This document shows positions 33,514 to 44,170 of a DNA stretch of 64,000 bases, piece after piece. The position numbers were made by a program, and so were the translations under genes. The first letter of the stretch is position 1, and each line of letters begins with the position of its first letter. The DNA lies in assembly GCA_003049485.1 (NCBI GenBank), contig PYST01000093.1, forward strand, positions 2,410 through 66,409, read 5' to 3'. The notes under the pieces are model-generated. The model saw nothing but the letters and a program-made list of their open reading frames with translations. It ran no database searches and was not told where the DNA came from. Origin of the DNA: Ophioceras dolichostomum. Lineage: Eukaryota > Ascomycota > Sordariomycetes > Magnaporthales > Ophioceraceae.

Positions 33514-34524
33514 TCGAGACAGATGGGAGATTAGGGCGCGGGGGCGACACATAGCAGGGCACAGAGGGCAACGATATTTGCGTGGGATGGGTTGACGGGA
33601 GTTGGACGGAACTGGTCGCGAGGGACAAAACTTCTCCTTGCCCGCTCTGCACCTGGGGCTAATGTTTTATATTAGGGCACTTGCCCGATTTTCTTCGATG
33701 ATACCAAGAAACACTTTGTAGACTGGGGGGAAAGGAGGCTTGGAGAGTCAATATCCTACCAACCCGGCTAGCTGTAAGGCGGGTTGAGGGGACTAATTGA
33801 AACAGGGATACTAAGGCAGTAAGGCCAGGGCCAAAAGGCAAAGACAGATGTAACGAAACGCGAACACGAAAGCAATTGGATGGAAATCGCGGCAAAAGGA
33901 ATAGGATGCAACGGCTTCGCGGAGGCTTTGGCGAACGTAGAGACCGAGGCCGGACCCCAGACCAAATCAGCAGTGAGCAAGTTGATAACAGCCATTGCCC
34001 GTCAACAACCCATTTTCGAACTTCAACGCAAGTGCCCAATGGAGCCTCAGCTACTAGAGACTCCTCAGACCATTGCGCGAAAGTGCTTGACGGTATTCCA
34101 GATGCGATAATGGATTGATGTGGACTGGTGAGGCGGTTTGAATCCTTGTGTCCACCCACCTAGGCGTCCGTGTCCGGAGCGGGGAGCCTATCAGCCTTGT
34201 GCCAAAGTACCTTTGTACCGCTAAGCTCCCCGCAACTCCACAACGTGGCCTTGCCGAGACGGACTGGGCTTGCAGCTTTCAGGGTCCTTGGTGATCGTCC
34301 ATCTCAGAACACTGAGCTCCCGAACCACGAGCGACCTTCCAAGCACCGATGTGTACGCCATAGATCCAATCGATTCCGCTCTAATTGACTACGAGATAGC
34401 CGTCTTCCTGTCGTATCGAGAGCGTCGCCCGCAAGGGCTCAGCGAAGAACCCTACAATTCAAAGAAGCTCTGTCTGCCAAAGCTTCGGCCCAGGCTCGAC
34501 AACCATCGACACAGACCAGACACA
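33514..34524. other. Intergenic region
   Basis: About 1 kb upstream of SPC3. Short frames around 33876-34118 (plus) and 33659-34159 (minus) are not supported by any domain. Nothing else recognised. Confidence 0.4.
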
Positions 34525-35470
34525 ATGTACAACTCACTAGTGAGAATACAGAATGTCTTCGGATTTTTCACTACCGTAGCGTTCACGCTCGCGACCCTGA
34601 TCGCCGTGTCGGACCTCCTCTCGATCAGGACGCCGAGCGCGAGCTTGGAGGCGACCAATGTCCATGTGTAAGGACTTGCCAACTCTACCGTCTTCCAACG
34701 CTCGCTACCTCCAATTCCTCCCCCTACTCCTCCCCAACCCCGCCTCGAGTTTGCGACGCAATTGCAAACATGAATGCCTATCCTGCAAACAAACCGACTG
34801 ACCAACAACATTCCCTTGAATTCAACAGCGTCCGCGGCCGACCCCACTACTACTCACCCAAGAAGGAGGAGTACGCCATCATCAAGTTCAACCTCGACGC
34901 GGACCTCTCGTCGCTCTTCACCTGGAACACGAAGGACGTCTTCGTCTACATCACGGCCGAGTGGCCCGCCTCTTCGGGCCCCTCTGCCTCTGCCGAGACC
35001 GAGGCGACCAACCAGGCCGTCATATGGGACACCATCATCACCACGCCGTCCTCCGACTTCCTAGCCAACATCGGCCCCGCTGCTATGAGGAAGCTGATCA
35101 AGAGCGCTGCGGGGAAGAGCATTGACCCCAGCCGGTTCGCCTTTCTTGTTCCCCACTACGTCATCCTGCTTCTCTCCTTTCCAGTCAGAACAGTATCGCT
35201 AATTGGAGACTCTTCCTTGCCCAATACAGTGGCATCCTCAAACTCAAGAACCAAAGGCCCAAATATCAAATCACCCACCCGAGCGGCAAGATCGCCGCCA
35301 CGCCGGGCGTCCGCCTCCGCCTGCACTACAACGTCCAGCCGTGGGTCGGCGCGCTCACCTGGAACCAGGTCCGCGACTACGGCTGGTGGTCTGCCATGAA
35401 GGGCGGCGTGAGCGAGGAGTTCCCCCTCCCGGCCCTCAAGACCAAGGAGGTGCCCAAAGCTAGCTCTTAG
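34525..35470 (+). CDS. spc3: Signal peptidase complex subunit 3 (229 aa, 3 exons)
   Basis: Subunit of the endoplasmic reticulum signal peptidase complex (SPC22/23 in animals, Spc3 in yeast), which supports cleavage of secretory signal peptides; yeast Spc3 is essential. Exons 34525-34667, 34829-35134 and 35230-35470 join in frame with donors GTAAGG and GTTCGC. The protein starts MYNSLVRIQNVFGFFTTVAF, with a single N-terminal transmembrane anchor at about residues 12-32. The lumenal domain has the family motifs FNLDADLSSLFTWNTKDVFVY and KLKNQRPKYQI, and near the C-terminus LHYNVQPWVGALTWNQ. Length fits the fungal family. It is convergent with XRN1. Confidence 0.95.
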
Positions 35471-36309
35471 ATCGAGAAGCCCACTGATAACCGGTTGAAG
35501 AAGATCACAGTGCCGAGGACGGTGGTGGCTTCGATTTGACATCTGGGCCTGGGCCCGGTTTTGGGTCGGTATTCTATGTCGAGAGGGAGGGAGTCTTCGA
35601 TTTTCTTGGGCGGCCGGTGCGGGATGGAGTGTAAGGACAAGGAGGACGTGGAATGTCTTATCCGGCTTGCATTGGGGAGCGTCGTCGGGAAGGCGACGTG
35701 GTACTGGACGGCGACGCAGCATAACCTACAACTACGTGCATAGATTCCATTCGAGCCTGCTTTGCCTTCAGACCGGGTCTTTACCAGCCTCGTTGCCATA
35801 TAGATACCTAGGTACCTACCTCTGTACCTTTGTTACTAAAGTGCACGTTGAACCTCCACTGCTCTTCAATAAAATCCCTTTAGCGATACACATTTCAAGC
35901 TAGGTGTTAAAAAGTAAACACTAGTCACCGAATCTTGGACAACATCACAGCACAGTCACAAAGTCTCCGCAAGCTCAGAGCGTGATGATACTGAACAAGC
36001 ACGATAAAAACTTGGATGTAATTACTGACTTGAACAAACGGCTAAAAACCGGAACGCTCACCGCATGGCCTTATGTCCCTTTTTTCCGTTCCGTTTCGAC
36101 TGTGTGTAGCAACAGCAAACCAGAGGAGATCAAAACAGAAAAAGAAAAAGAAATCTCATCCGCACACATGTACCGACCTTTCCCTGAATGCTCAGATAGC
36201 TCACCGCTATATATGAATGGGAAATGTACGATAAATGGGCAGAGGAAGGCCAAGACTCCGTGAAAATGGCTAAGCACGAGAAAGATGAAAAAAATTAAAA
36301 ATGAGAAAG

Positions 36310-36375
<66 letters not shown>

Positions 36376-36859
36376 TTGGGAAAAGAAAAGGAAAAAGAAA
36401 AGGGGAAAAAAGGAGGGAAAAAAGGGAGGAAAAGAAAATGGGAGAAGAAAAGGAAAACAAAGGAGGAAAAAAGAAAATGGGAAAGGAAGAGGAGACAAAA
36501 AAAGGGGGGAAAAGAAAAGGGAAACGAAAAAGGGGGGAAAAGAAAGAGAAGGAGGGGAAAGGAGGAGAAGGAAGGGGGGAACAGAAGGAAAAAAACAGAA
36601 AAGGAAAAAAGGGGGCGAAAAGAAAAAGGAGAAAGACGAAAGGAGGGGAACGGCATCGTAAAAAGGACATCACGGCGTATAATGCGGCCAAGACAAGGCA
36701 AAATACAACTAGAATTCGCTACTAGGGGGAGAAATACTCGCTTCTAGCTTACAAAACAAGGCAAAAGCAAAGGCTACTGAACACTCCCGGCCCGTACCAG
36801 GGCCACATGCATGCATTTCCGAGGGGGATCGATCAGCTCAGAAAGTCGTATCCCCAGCC
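35471..36859. other. Convergent intergenic region between SPC3 and XRN1
   Basis: Holds the 3' flanks of two convergent genes. It contains a TACCTAGGTACCTACC cluster at about 35805-35822 and the long purine tract listed separately. Lysine/glutamate-rich open frames over the tract are artefacts of the repeat. Confidence 0.5.
36303..36650. repeat. Near-homopurine tract of about 350 bp: A29, (GA)n, mixed G/A
   Basis: A 29-base A run (36310-36338) passes directly into about 15 GA dinucleotides (36339-36369), then into almost 280 bases of only G and A with a few T or C interruptions (for example 36376-36377). It lies about 210 bases beyond the XRN1 stop codon. In the XRN1 sense it would be read as U/C-rich. 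Confidence 0.95.
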
Positions 36860-39800
36860 CTACTGGGCACCACCCCCGCGAGCAGCTCCTCCTCCTCCTC
36901 GTCCACCACCACTACCACGACCACCCCTGGGGCCGCCGCGGCCCCCACGGCCTCCCCGGCCCCCGCGAGGGGAGCTCTTGGCGTCCAGGCTCGGCGGCGG
37001 CGGCACGTTGTTGTAGGACTGCTGCTGCGTCTGGGCCGACGCAGAAGAAGCTGGCGATGATGACGACCCATGAGTCGCCCCTGTGGAAGACGCCGCGGGG
37101 TGGCCGTTCGGGCCGTTCATGCCGCCGCCGCCGCGGGGGCCGCCGCGGCCACGACCTCCCTGGTACTGCTGCTGCTGCTGGCCGTAGCCCTGTCCGTAGC
37201 CCTGGCCCTGTCCCTGTCCCCCCGCCGGACGATACGGCAGGTTCCCATGCGCCATTCCTCCTCGTCCACGCTGCTGTCCGCCCAACGCGCCGCGCCACGA
37301 CCCCTGCAGCGGCGCCGGCGCCGGCGCGTCGCGGAACTGCCTCGTGCCGTTGGCGGCGTAGCTGCCGCCGCCGTGGGCCGTCAGCGTCGTCAGGCTGGGC
37401 GCCAGCGGCTTGCGCTGCAGCATGGCCTTGGAGCCGATGACGACCTGTCGGTGCGTGACGTTCAGCACGCTCGTGGACGCGACCGTCTGGCCGCGGAATG
37501 GGGGGCACCGCTCGCCCAGCGTGCTGCCGCTCATGAAGGTGATGTCGAAGACGACGTCGAGCAGCTTCGCGGTCGGCGTGCGGCTGATGCCCACGACGGT
37601 GCCCTTCATGGCGACGGGGACCTTGCCCGTCTGCTGGACGTAGACGACGCGGTCGCCCAGCGCGAAGTTCTGGTTGCCGAGCCGATGCTCAGCGTCGTCG
37701 GGCTTCAAGAGCGCGTTGCGTGGCGTGCCCTTTAGGAGCCTCACCTCCGTCTCGGCGGCGTGAAGAGCTAGACTGTCGGCGGTGGCGGCGAGCTGCATGA
37801 CGACGTCGGAGTCGAGCTGCTCCGCGTCGAGGGGGACCCGCTCGAACTTGCTCGTCTCGACCGTCTTGAGCCAGGTGCCGATCTCCTTGACGCGGGCGTT
37901 GGCGACCTTCTCGTCGCCGCCGTTGCCGCTCCAGAGGTCCGTGTCGTGCACCTCGTTGCCGCTGGGGACCTTCTTCAGGGCCGCGAACAGGTCGGGGAAA
38001 CGCGTCATGTACTGCGACAGCAGGGTGACGGCCGCGGGGCTGAACTCCCAGCCGGAGTCGGACTTGCGCGAGTAGCCCAGCACCTTCTGCTTCTTGCCCT
38101 CGAACTTGAGGTTCAGGCCCAGGTTGACCTTGAGAGAGCCCTTCATGGTGTAGACGAAGAACGACGCCGTGATGCGGGACAGGGCGAGCGGGTGCAGGTT
38201 GAGCATCTTGGCGACCGCATACGAGGGCATATACTTGTTGTTGCGCTCCGCGTCGAAGATGATGCGCTTCGCAAAGTCCTGCTCGGGCTTCTTGAGGACC
38301 GAGACGCGGATCTCGAGCTTGTTGTCCCTGTGGCCAATCACTTCCAGGGGCCTGCCGTACGCGTAGTCGCCCAGGAAGAACGCGTGCGACCCCAGCTGGA
38401 ACTCGACCTCGATCGGCTGGGCGGCCCGCTCGATGAAACGCTGGTCCTCATTGATCACCTCGTCGACTATGATCTGCGAGGCGTAGTCCGTCTCCATTCC
38501 GGGAATCTCGCCGTACTCCTTGACGGTCGCGCCCTCGTCCGTCTTGATCAGCCCCTTCAGCATGTGCACGTGGACGAGCGACTCGACGCCGCCGATGAGG
38601 ATGCCCAGCCGCTTGCTGTAGAACTCCTCGATGCGGCGGGCTTTGCTCGCGAACGCCTCAATCTCGCGCCCGCCCGAGTGCGGCTTCGTCACGACGCGGC
38701 CCTGGTCGTCGAGCGTGTAGCTGCACAACTCGTCCGAGACGCGCACCACCTTGGCCTCCTGCAGGAAAGGGTAGCCCACGTGGCAGCGCTGGCCCAGCTT
38801 CATCTTGGACGCCTCGACTTTCGTCTTGGCCTCCGTTCCGGAGAGCGTGACCACCATACTCTCGTTGCGGCTCTCCTGCTGGAACACGTTCACGCCGTGG
38901 AAACCCAGAGACGCTGTGTAGGGGAGAGTTGCCAGACTAGGGAACCCCGCCAGAGCCTCCACGTTGAGGAGAGCGCCGTCCGTCAGGCCATGCAGGAAGT
39001 CCAGCCCATCCACGGGCGGGAGGTCGAATATGTTCATAACACACCGGCAGTGCGGGAGGTCGGGAAATATGCCAGGCAGGGACGATGGGTACACGAAGTC
39101 GTGGGCGGCCGAGTAGGTGAACTTGAGCGCCACGCCGAAGTCGTTGCGGGCCTTCTCGTCGTCCGACAACAACAAATTCTTGGGAGCCATCGCGTCCAGC
39201 AGGCGCTTCTCGTCGATGAAGGGGATCTTGACGACGGCCTCCCAGTCCTGCTTCTTGCCATTCATGTCCAGCTCGAAGTCGCGCGGGTAGAAGTCGATGA
39301 TGGACGACGTCTCCGCATCGGTCATGAGGTCCCAGTAGACGATGGGCACGATCTTCTTGCTGCGGTCGGGGAGCACGCCCATGAGCTGCTCGAAGGGCCG
39401 GAACGGCTGGCCGAGCTTGAAGTTCATGTCCGCCCCTAGGCCCTTGGTCACGTCCGAGATCATGGGGGAGTAGTGCGAGTTGTAGAACCACGGCCAGGAG
39501 CGGATGCCGCGGTAGTAGTAGTAGAGGACCCACTGGAGGCCCTGCACGTAGTTCTCGGTGAGCTCTCGGAGCCCTTGCTCCTTGGTGGCGTCGGTCCACT
39601 CGAACTTCTCGGAGTAGTATTTGTCCTTCCACAGCTGGAACTTCTCCTGGTACAAGGCCTCCATGGCCGCCTTGGCGTCCTCGGGGGAGAGGTCCACGAC
39701 CTCGGCGCTGTCGTACTTCTTAGTCATACGGAAGGCTGCCAGGTTGCCCTCCTCCTCGAATCCATCGTTGTCGTCGTCCTCTTCCGGGGACGCCGCCGGT

Positions 39801-41170
39801 CCGGGCAGCTCGAGGATGAGGTCTCGGTCGCCCTGGGCGTCTACCGCCGTCGACCACTGCAGGTGGAACGCCTTGGCGAGGTCCTGGGCGAACTTGCGAT
39901 CCGCCGCGTTGAGGCCACTGCCAAGGTTGAGGGTCTTAGCCTGCTTCTTGGTGATCCACGGCCGGATCGTGTGCTTCCACAGGTTCTTCTGGGACGTCGT
40001 CACCGTGACGTGCGCGCCACCGCGAGACTTCCGCGCCGCGGCGCCACCCTCCGGGTTCTCGTCCATCTCCCGCTTCTGGCGGAACCACTGCTCGTTCTGA
40101 ACGGCAATGTCGAAGTGCTTGTACTCCTCCATTCCCAGGCGCTCGAGGAGCACGCCCAGGCGCTTGAGATTGACGGTGCCGCCCTCGTTGAGGTATCCGT
40201 CGCACTTGGGGAGGACCTCCTTGTAGATCCTGAACATGGTGGCAAGAGCACCCTCGTTGATGTGCAGGTGGGGCAGGTTGGGCAGAAAGTCGTTGCCCAC
40301 GAAGAACGCCATCAGGATGAAGTCGTCAATGACCTTCTCCATGTCAAAGGGGAAGGTCATGGCGCCATCCGCCTTGAGGTCCTGGAACTCCAGCTCCAGA
40401 TACTCCCGTACAATACATAGGTGCAGCAGATAGAAGTTCTGGTGCTCTAGCTCCTTCGACTTCGTCTGCGACTGGCGACCAAACGTCACCTCTTCTCTCA
40501 GCAAACAGAAGTGGGGGTCGTGACTCAGCAGGCCCAGCATGATCAGATCGGCGTCCAGGCCGTACAGGCAGTGGCGGACGTTGGCATTGTAGTCGGGCTG
40601 CGCCTTGGCACTGCGGATGTACTCCATGATCTTGTGCTCGCCCTCGCCGGGCACCTCGTGGCCCGAGAGCACGATCTCGCAGCCCTGCCACTCCCTGTCC
40701 TCCGACACCTTCTTGTTGACGAAGTACTTGAGCTGCTCCGACAGCTTGGCCATGAACTCGGTTCCCGGGGTGATGCAGTTGCTGTCGAAGGGTTCCTCCT
40801 TCGGCAGCTCCTTTCCCTCGCGCTTCGCCTTCTCGCGAGCCTCCTCGGCGTCGCGAGCCGTGCGGAAGCGGCGGGCCCGCTGCTGGTTCATCTTGGCGCG
40901 GGGAGCCACGCCGTCGATAGCCATGAAGAACAGCTGCTTCGGCTTGATCTTGCCGAAGAGGTGCTCGATGTAGTTGAATATTCTGATGAACATCTCGTCC
41001 TCGCTCAGACGGAACGAGGTGTCGTGGCTGTCCTTGTGTGTGCAATTGTGGATGATGCCATTCATGTCAAGGTACAGGCAGTCGAACTCCGGGATTCGGT
41101 TCTCCGCAATCAGCTGCGAGATGGCCGGATAGCGCTCAGAGAGCCACCGGAAGAACTTGGGGACACCCAT
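36860..41170 (-). CDS. xrn1: 5'-3' exoribonuclease 1, Xrn1/Kem1 (1436 aa, single exon)
   Basis: Processive cytoplasmic 5'-3' exoribonuclease that degrades decapped mRNA. The ATG at 41170 begins MGVPKFFRWLSERYP, the canonical Xrn1 start. Metal-binding acidic residues are in place: D35 (LYLDMNG), D86 (FMAIDGVAPRAKMNQQRARRF), E176 and E178 (PGEGEHK), D206 and D208 (GLDADL) and D294 (FVGNDFLP). They match yeast numbering almost exactly, so the enzyme should be active. The D1-D4 and winged-helix/SH3-like regions follow. The C-terminal 150 residues are disordered, with poly-Gln and many RGG/GGRG repeats ending at the stop, a feature of fungal Xrn1 thought to aid RNA or P-body interactions. It is intronless and convergent with SPC3, divergent from HAT2. 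Confidence 0.98.
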   Translation of the reverse strand: MGVPKFFRWLSERYPAISQLIAENRIPEFDCLYLDMNGIIHNCTHKDSHDTSFRLSEDEMFIRIFNYIEHLFGKIKPKQLFFMAIDGVAPRAKMNQQRARRFRTARDAEEAREKAKREGKELPKEEPFDSNCITPGTEFMAKLSEQLKYFVNKKVSEDREWQGCEIVLSGHEVPGEGEHKIMEYIRSAKAQPDYNANVRHCLYGLDADLIMLGLLSHDPHFCLLREEVTFGRQSQTKSKELEHQNFYLLHLCIVREYLELEFQDLKADGAMTFPFDMEKVIDDFILMAFFVGNDFLPNLPHLHINEGALATMFRIYKEVLPKCDGYLNEGGTVNLKRLGVLLERLGMEEYKHFDIAVQNEQWFRQKREMDENPEGGAAARKSRGGAHVTVTTSQKNLWKHTIRPWITKKQAKTLNLGSGLNAADRKFAQDLAKAFHLQWSTAVDAQGDRDLILELPGPAASPEEDDDNDGFEEEGNLAAFRMTKKYDSAEVVDLSPEDAKAAMEALYQEKFQLWKDKYYSEKFEWTDATKEQGLRELTENYVQGLQWVLYYYYRGIRSWPWFYNSHYSPMISDVTKGLGADMNFKLGQPFRPFEQLMGVLPDRSKKIVPIVYWDLMTDAETSSIIDFYPRDFELDMNGKKQDWEAVVKIPFIDEKRLLDAMAPKNLLLSDDEKARNDFGVALKFTYSAAHDFVYPSSLPGIFPDLPHCRCVMNIFDLPPVDGLDFLHGLTDGALLNVEALAGFPSLATLPYTASLGFHGVNVFQQESRNESMVVTLSGTEAKTKVEASKMKLGQRCHVGYPFLQEAKVVRVSDELCSYTLDDQGRVVTKPHSGGREIEAFASKARRIEEFYSKRLGILIGGVESLVHVHMLKGLIKTDEGATVKEYGEIPGMETDYASQIIVDEVINEDQRFIERAAQPIEVEFQLGSHAFFLGDYAYGRPLEVIGHRDNKLEIRVSVLKKPEQDFAKRIIFDAERNNKYMPSYAVAKMLNLHPLALSRITASFFVYTMKGSLKVNLGLNLKFEGKKQKVLGYSRKSDSGWEFSPAAVTLLSQYMTRFPDLFAALKKVPSGNEVHDTDLWSGNGGDEKVANARVKEIGTWLKTVETSKFERVPLDAEQLDSDVVMQLAATADSLALHAAETEVRLLKGTPRNALLKPDDAEHRLGNQNFALGDRVVYVQQTGKVPVAMKGTVVGISRTPTAKLLDVVFDITFMSGSTLGERCPPFRGQTVASTSVLNVTHRQVVIGSKAMLQRKPLAPSLTTLTAHGGGSYAANGTRQFRDAPAPAPLQGSWRGALGGQQRGRGGMAHGNLPYRPAGGQGQGQGYGQGYGQQQQQYQGGRGRGGPRGGGGMNGPNGHPAASSTGATHGSSSSPASSASAQTQQQSYNNVPPPPSLDAKSSPRGGRGGRGGRGGPRGGRGSGGGRGGGGAARGGGAQ

Positions 41171-42478
41171 GGTGGCGGGTGCGGGTGCAGGACGTCGCTA
41201 CTAGCCTGCTCGAAGGTCGAGATCTCTCGACGAGGGGCGGTTGTTGGGAAATGGCGTTGTTGGTGCCTTTGCCGTTGCCGTTACCGTTGCCGATTCTAAC
41301 GCCAGAGACGCCAGACGCGCAAGCCCCTGAAATCGATATCGATGGGCAGATACGAGAGAATATGAATAGCAGTCGAATTCGCTCGCTGCGCCTATTGAAA
41401 TTTGGAGAATCGCTCAGGTGGAAAGGAGAGGACCGACTCGAACAATACGCGGTCAGTGGAGGAAGGAGGTAGTCGTCGTAGTCGGTGTAGGTAGGTACGT
41501 AGACTACTACAAGTCGAGTCCACAGAAGAACGACGGAAAACGAAGAAAGCCTGAAATAGTTGGAGGAAAAAGAATTCTACTAAATCGAGGCCAGCCAAGT
41601 CCAGTCTAAAAGAAGCGACAGAAGTTAAATAAACGAGAAGAAACCCAGACGAAGTACAGAAAGCACAAAGTCGTGGAGCCCCCCAATGTTGCTGGTTCGC
41701 TTTTCCAGAGCTGGATGTTTGGGGAGCGGAGAATCTCCGAGAGGCGACGACGTCGCAAACCCTCGATTAAAAGCCACAAAGAATCATGGTGGGCTGTCTT
41801 AGTGGGGCCACTGGCAAGCCAACCGCTACTAGTCGGAGTCACACCGCAGAGTCTACGCTCCCGGATTCACTGTTAGTGCTGGCTGAATAAGGTCCACGGC
41901 TCTAGAACAGCCTTTCCAATTTGATTTTCAAACGTGGACATGATACGCAATACTCTTTACTGAAAAGAATTGACTCTGAAAAAGTTGTGTCACTCCCATC
42001 TCTCAACATCATGGCATGAGTTCTACTCAACCACTCTAACACTATGGCATCGCAACTCAGTCCGTTCTTTGTCTCTTCCCCTTGGTGGGGCAGCTCTGCA
42101 ACAGGAGACCGAACTTTGAGCCATCCTTGTCAGCCGTGTGTCGCCTCTCTGCGGGGCACGGGCCAGTGTTGAATTGAGCTTCGTATTTTCTGCCCATCAA
42201 CGCCGCCTTTGGATCACTTAACGCGTCCCGTCCAGCTTGAGGCGCGTAGCCAGTTACTTCATGTTGCCAAATCCAGACCCTGAATCTCTTCACCTGGTTT
42301 TTTTTTAAAAGTCGACGGACCACACTAGAATCCCTCCTCCTTCCTAGGCTCCCGCCTGTGATTTTAACACCAACAAACACCCCGCGGCTCTCTCGTTCCG
42401 CGCAAACCATCTTGAGAGAGAGGCGACTTATTTTCTCTTTCCTACAACCACCCCGTCTCATTTGCGGCCTCTCATATC
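41171..42478. other. Divergent promoter region between XRN1 and HAT2
   Basis: About 1.3 kb shared upstream of two divergent housekeeping genes. It includes GCCGTT/ACCGTT hexamer repeats at about 41268-41292, close to the XRN1 start, and GTAGGTAGGTACGTAG near 41487. No other gene recognised. Confidence 0.5.
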
Positions 42479-44170
42479 ATGCCGCCCGCTCAGACTACCG
42501 AGGTCGACGGTGAGTGCAGCAGAGTCTTCAGACCTAGCATTCGGACTTGCAGACTTTTACTGACCAAAATGGCAGATATGGACGTCGAGGATGAGTATGA
42601 CCAGGAGCAGAGGCTCGTCAATGAAGGTATGCTCAAAATCGTCAGGGCTGTGATACCTTGTACCTTGTACCTTGCTGCCATTACGTTTGCCTGGAACACA
42701 CACTCACCTTCCCTCTAGAGTACAAGACCTGGAAGAAGAACAGTCCCTTCCTCTATGACATGATTCTCAGGTAAGCGACCTAAACAGACATTTAAATGCG
42801 AGCCGTTGGCGCCTCGCTAATGAGTGACGCCATGAAATTCAAAAGCACCGCCTTGGCGTGGCCGACCTTGACGGTCCAGTGGCTGCCAGACGTCAAGGAG
42901 CCCGAGGGCAAAAACTACCGCGTCCACCGTCTGCTCCTGGGAACGCACACCTCGGCCACGCAGCCCGACTACGTCCAGATCGCCGAGGTGAAGATCCCCA
43001 AGTCCGTGGAGCCCAACCCGGACGACTACGACGACGAGCGCGGCGAGATCGGCGGCCACGGCGCCAGCAAGGGCAGCGAGGCGGCGGCCATCAAGTTCGA
43101 GATCACGCAGAAGATCGACCACCCGACCGAGGTCAACAAGGCGCGCTACCAGCCACAGAACCCAGACATCATCGCGACGCTGACCTCCAACGGCAACATC
43201 CTCGTCTTCGACCGCACCAAGCACAGCCTGGAGCCGACGGGGACCGTCAACCCGCAGTTCGAGCTGATCGGTCACAAGCAGGAGGGCTTCGGCCTCAACT
43301 GGAGCCCGCACGAGGAGGGCTGCCTCGTCTCGGGCAGCGAGGACGTGACGGTGCTGTTGTGGGACCTCAAGACCGCGACCGCGAGCGGCGGCAAGACGCT
43401 GAAGCCGTCCAGGCGGTACACGCACCACAAGCAGATCGTCAACGACGTGCAGTACCACCCGATCGTCAAGCCGTTCATCGGCACCGTGTCGGACGACCTG
43501 ACGCTGCAGATCCTGGACGTGCGCCAGCCCTCCAACGACGCGGCCGCCATCGTCGCGAGGGGCGGGCACGGAGACGCCATCAACGCGCTTGCCTTCGCTC
43601 CAAGCACCGAGTTCATCGTCGCCACTGCGTCGGCCGATAAGACGATCGGCCTGTGGGACCTGCGCAACGTCGCCGAGAAGCTGCACACACTCGAGGGCCA
43701 CAACGACGCCGTCACGTCGCTGTCGTGGCACCCGCACGAGGCGGGCGTGCTGGGCAGCGGCAGCTACGACAGAAGGGTCCTGTTCTGGGATTTGAGCCGT
43801 ATTGGAGAGGAGCAAACGCCTGAGGATGCTGAGGATGGACCTCCCGAGTTGTAAGTATTTTTTTTCCTCCTCTGTCCGCCTTCCGTCTGTCTGCCTTCTT
43901 CCTCACAAGGTCCGACACTTTTCGGGTTCTCTCTCTCTCTCTCTCTCTCACACGTACTAACACATACTAACCAATCGTCATCACCAAATACGTAGGCTGT
44001 TCATGCATGGCGGCCACATCAACCATCTGGCCGACTTTAGCTGGAACCTCAACGAGCCGTGGATGGTCTGCAGCGCCGCCGAGGACAACCTGCTGCAAGT
44101 TTGGAAGGTCGCCGACTCCATCGTCCGCAGAGACGATGGTGAGCTGCCGGTGGATGAGTTGGGCCCATAG
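42479..44170 (+). CDS. hat2: Histone acetyltransferase type B subunit 2, RbAp46/48-like WD40 protein (437 aa, 5 exons)
   Basis: WD40 histone chaperone of the RbAp46/48-MSI1-Hat2 family, which binds histone H4 in the type B acetyltransferase, CAF-1 and other chromatin complexes. Exons 42479-42509, 42576-42626, 42719-42770, 42846-43850 and 43996-44170 join in frame; three mini-exons code for the N-terminus. The N-terminal helix region reads EQRLVNEEYKTWKKNSPFLYDM then TALAWPTLTVQWLPD, diagnostic for the family. WD repeats follow, with GSEDVTVLLWDL, GTVSDDLTLQILDVR, TASADKTIGLWDLR and GSYDRRVLFWDL. The final exon has MHGGHINHLADFSWN and CSAAEDNLLQVWKVADSI, then a short acidic tail. Intron 4 contains a CT microsatellite. 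Length agrees with fungal homologues. Confidence 0.96.

Noticed and set aside
36285..36747. Lys/Glu-rich and Phe/Ser-rich open frames over the purine tract
   Set aside because: They exist only because a G/A (or C/T) repeat contains few stop codons; no start context or domain.
37946..40420. Long plus-strand frames opposite XRN1
   Set aside because: They mirror the XRN1 coding sequence; composition is typical of antisense shadows and no domain is seen.
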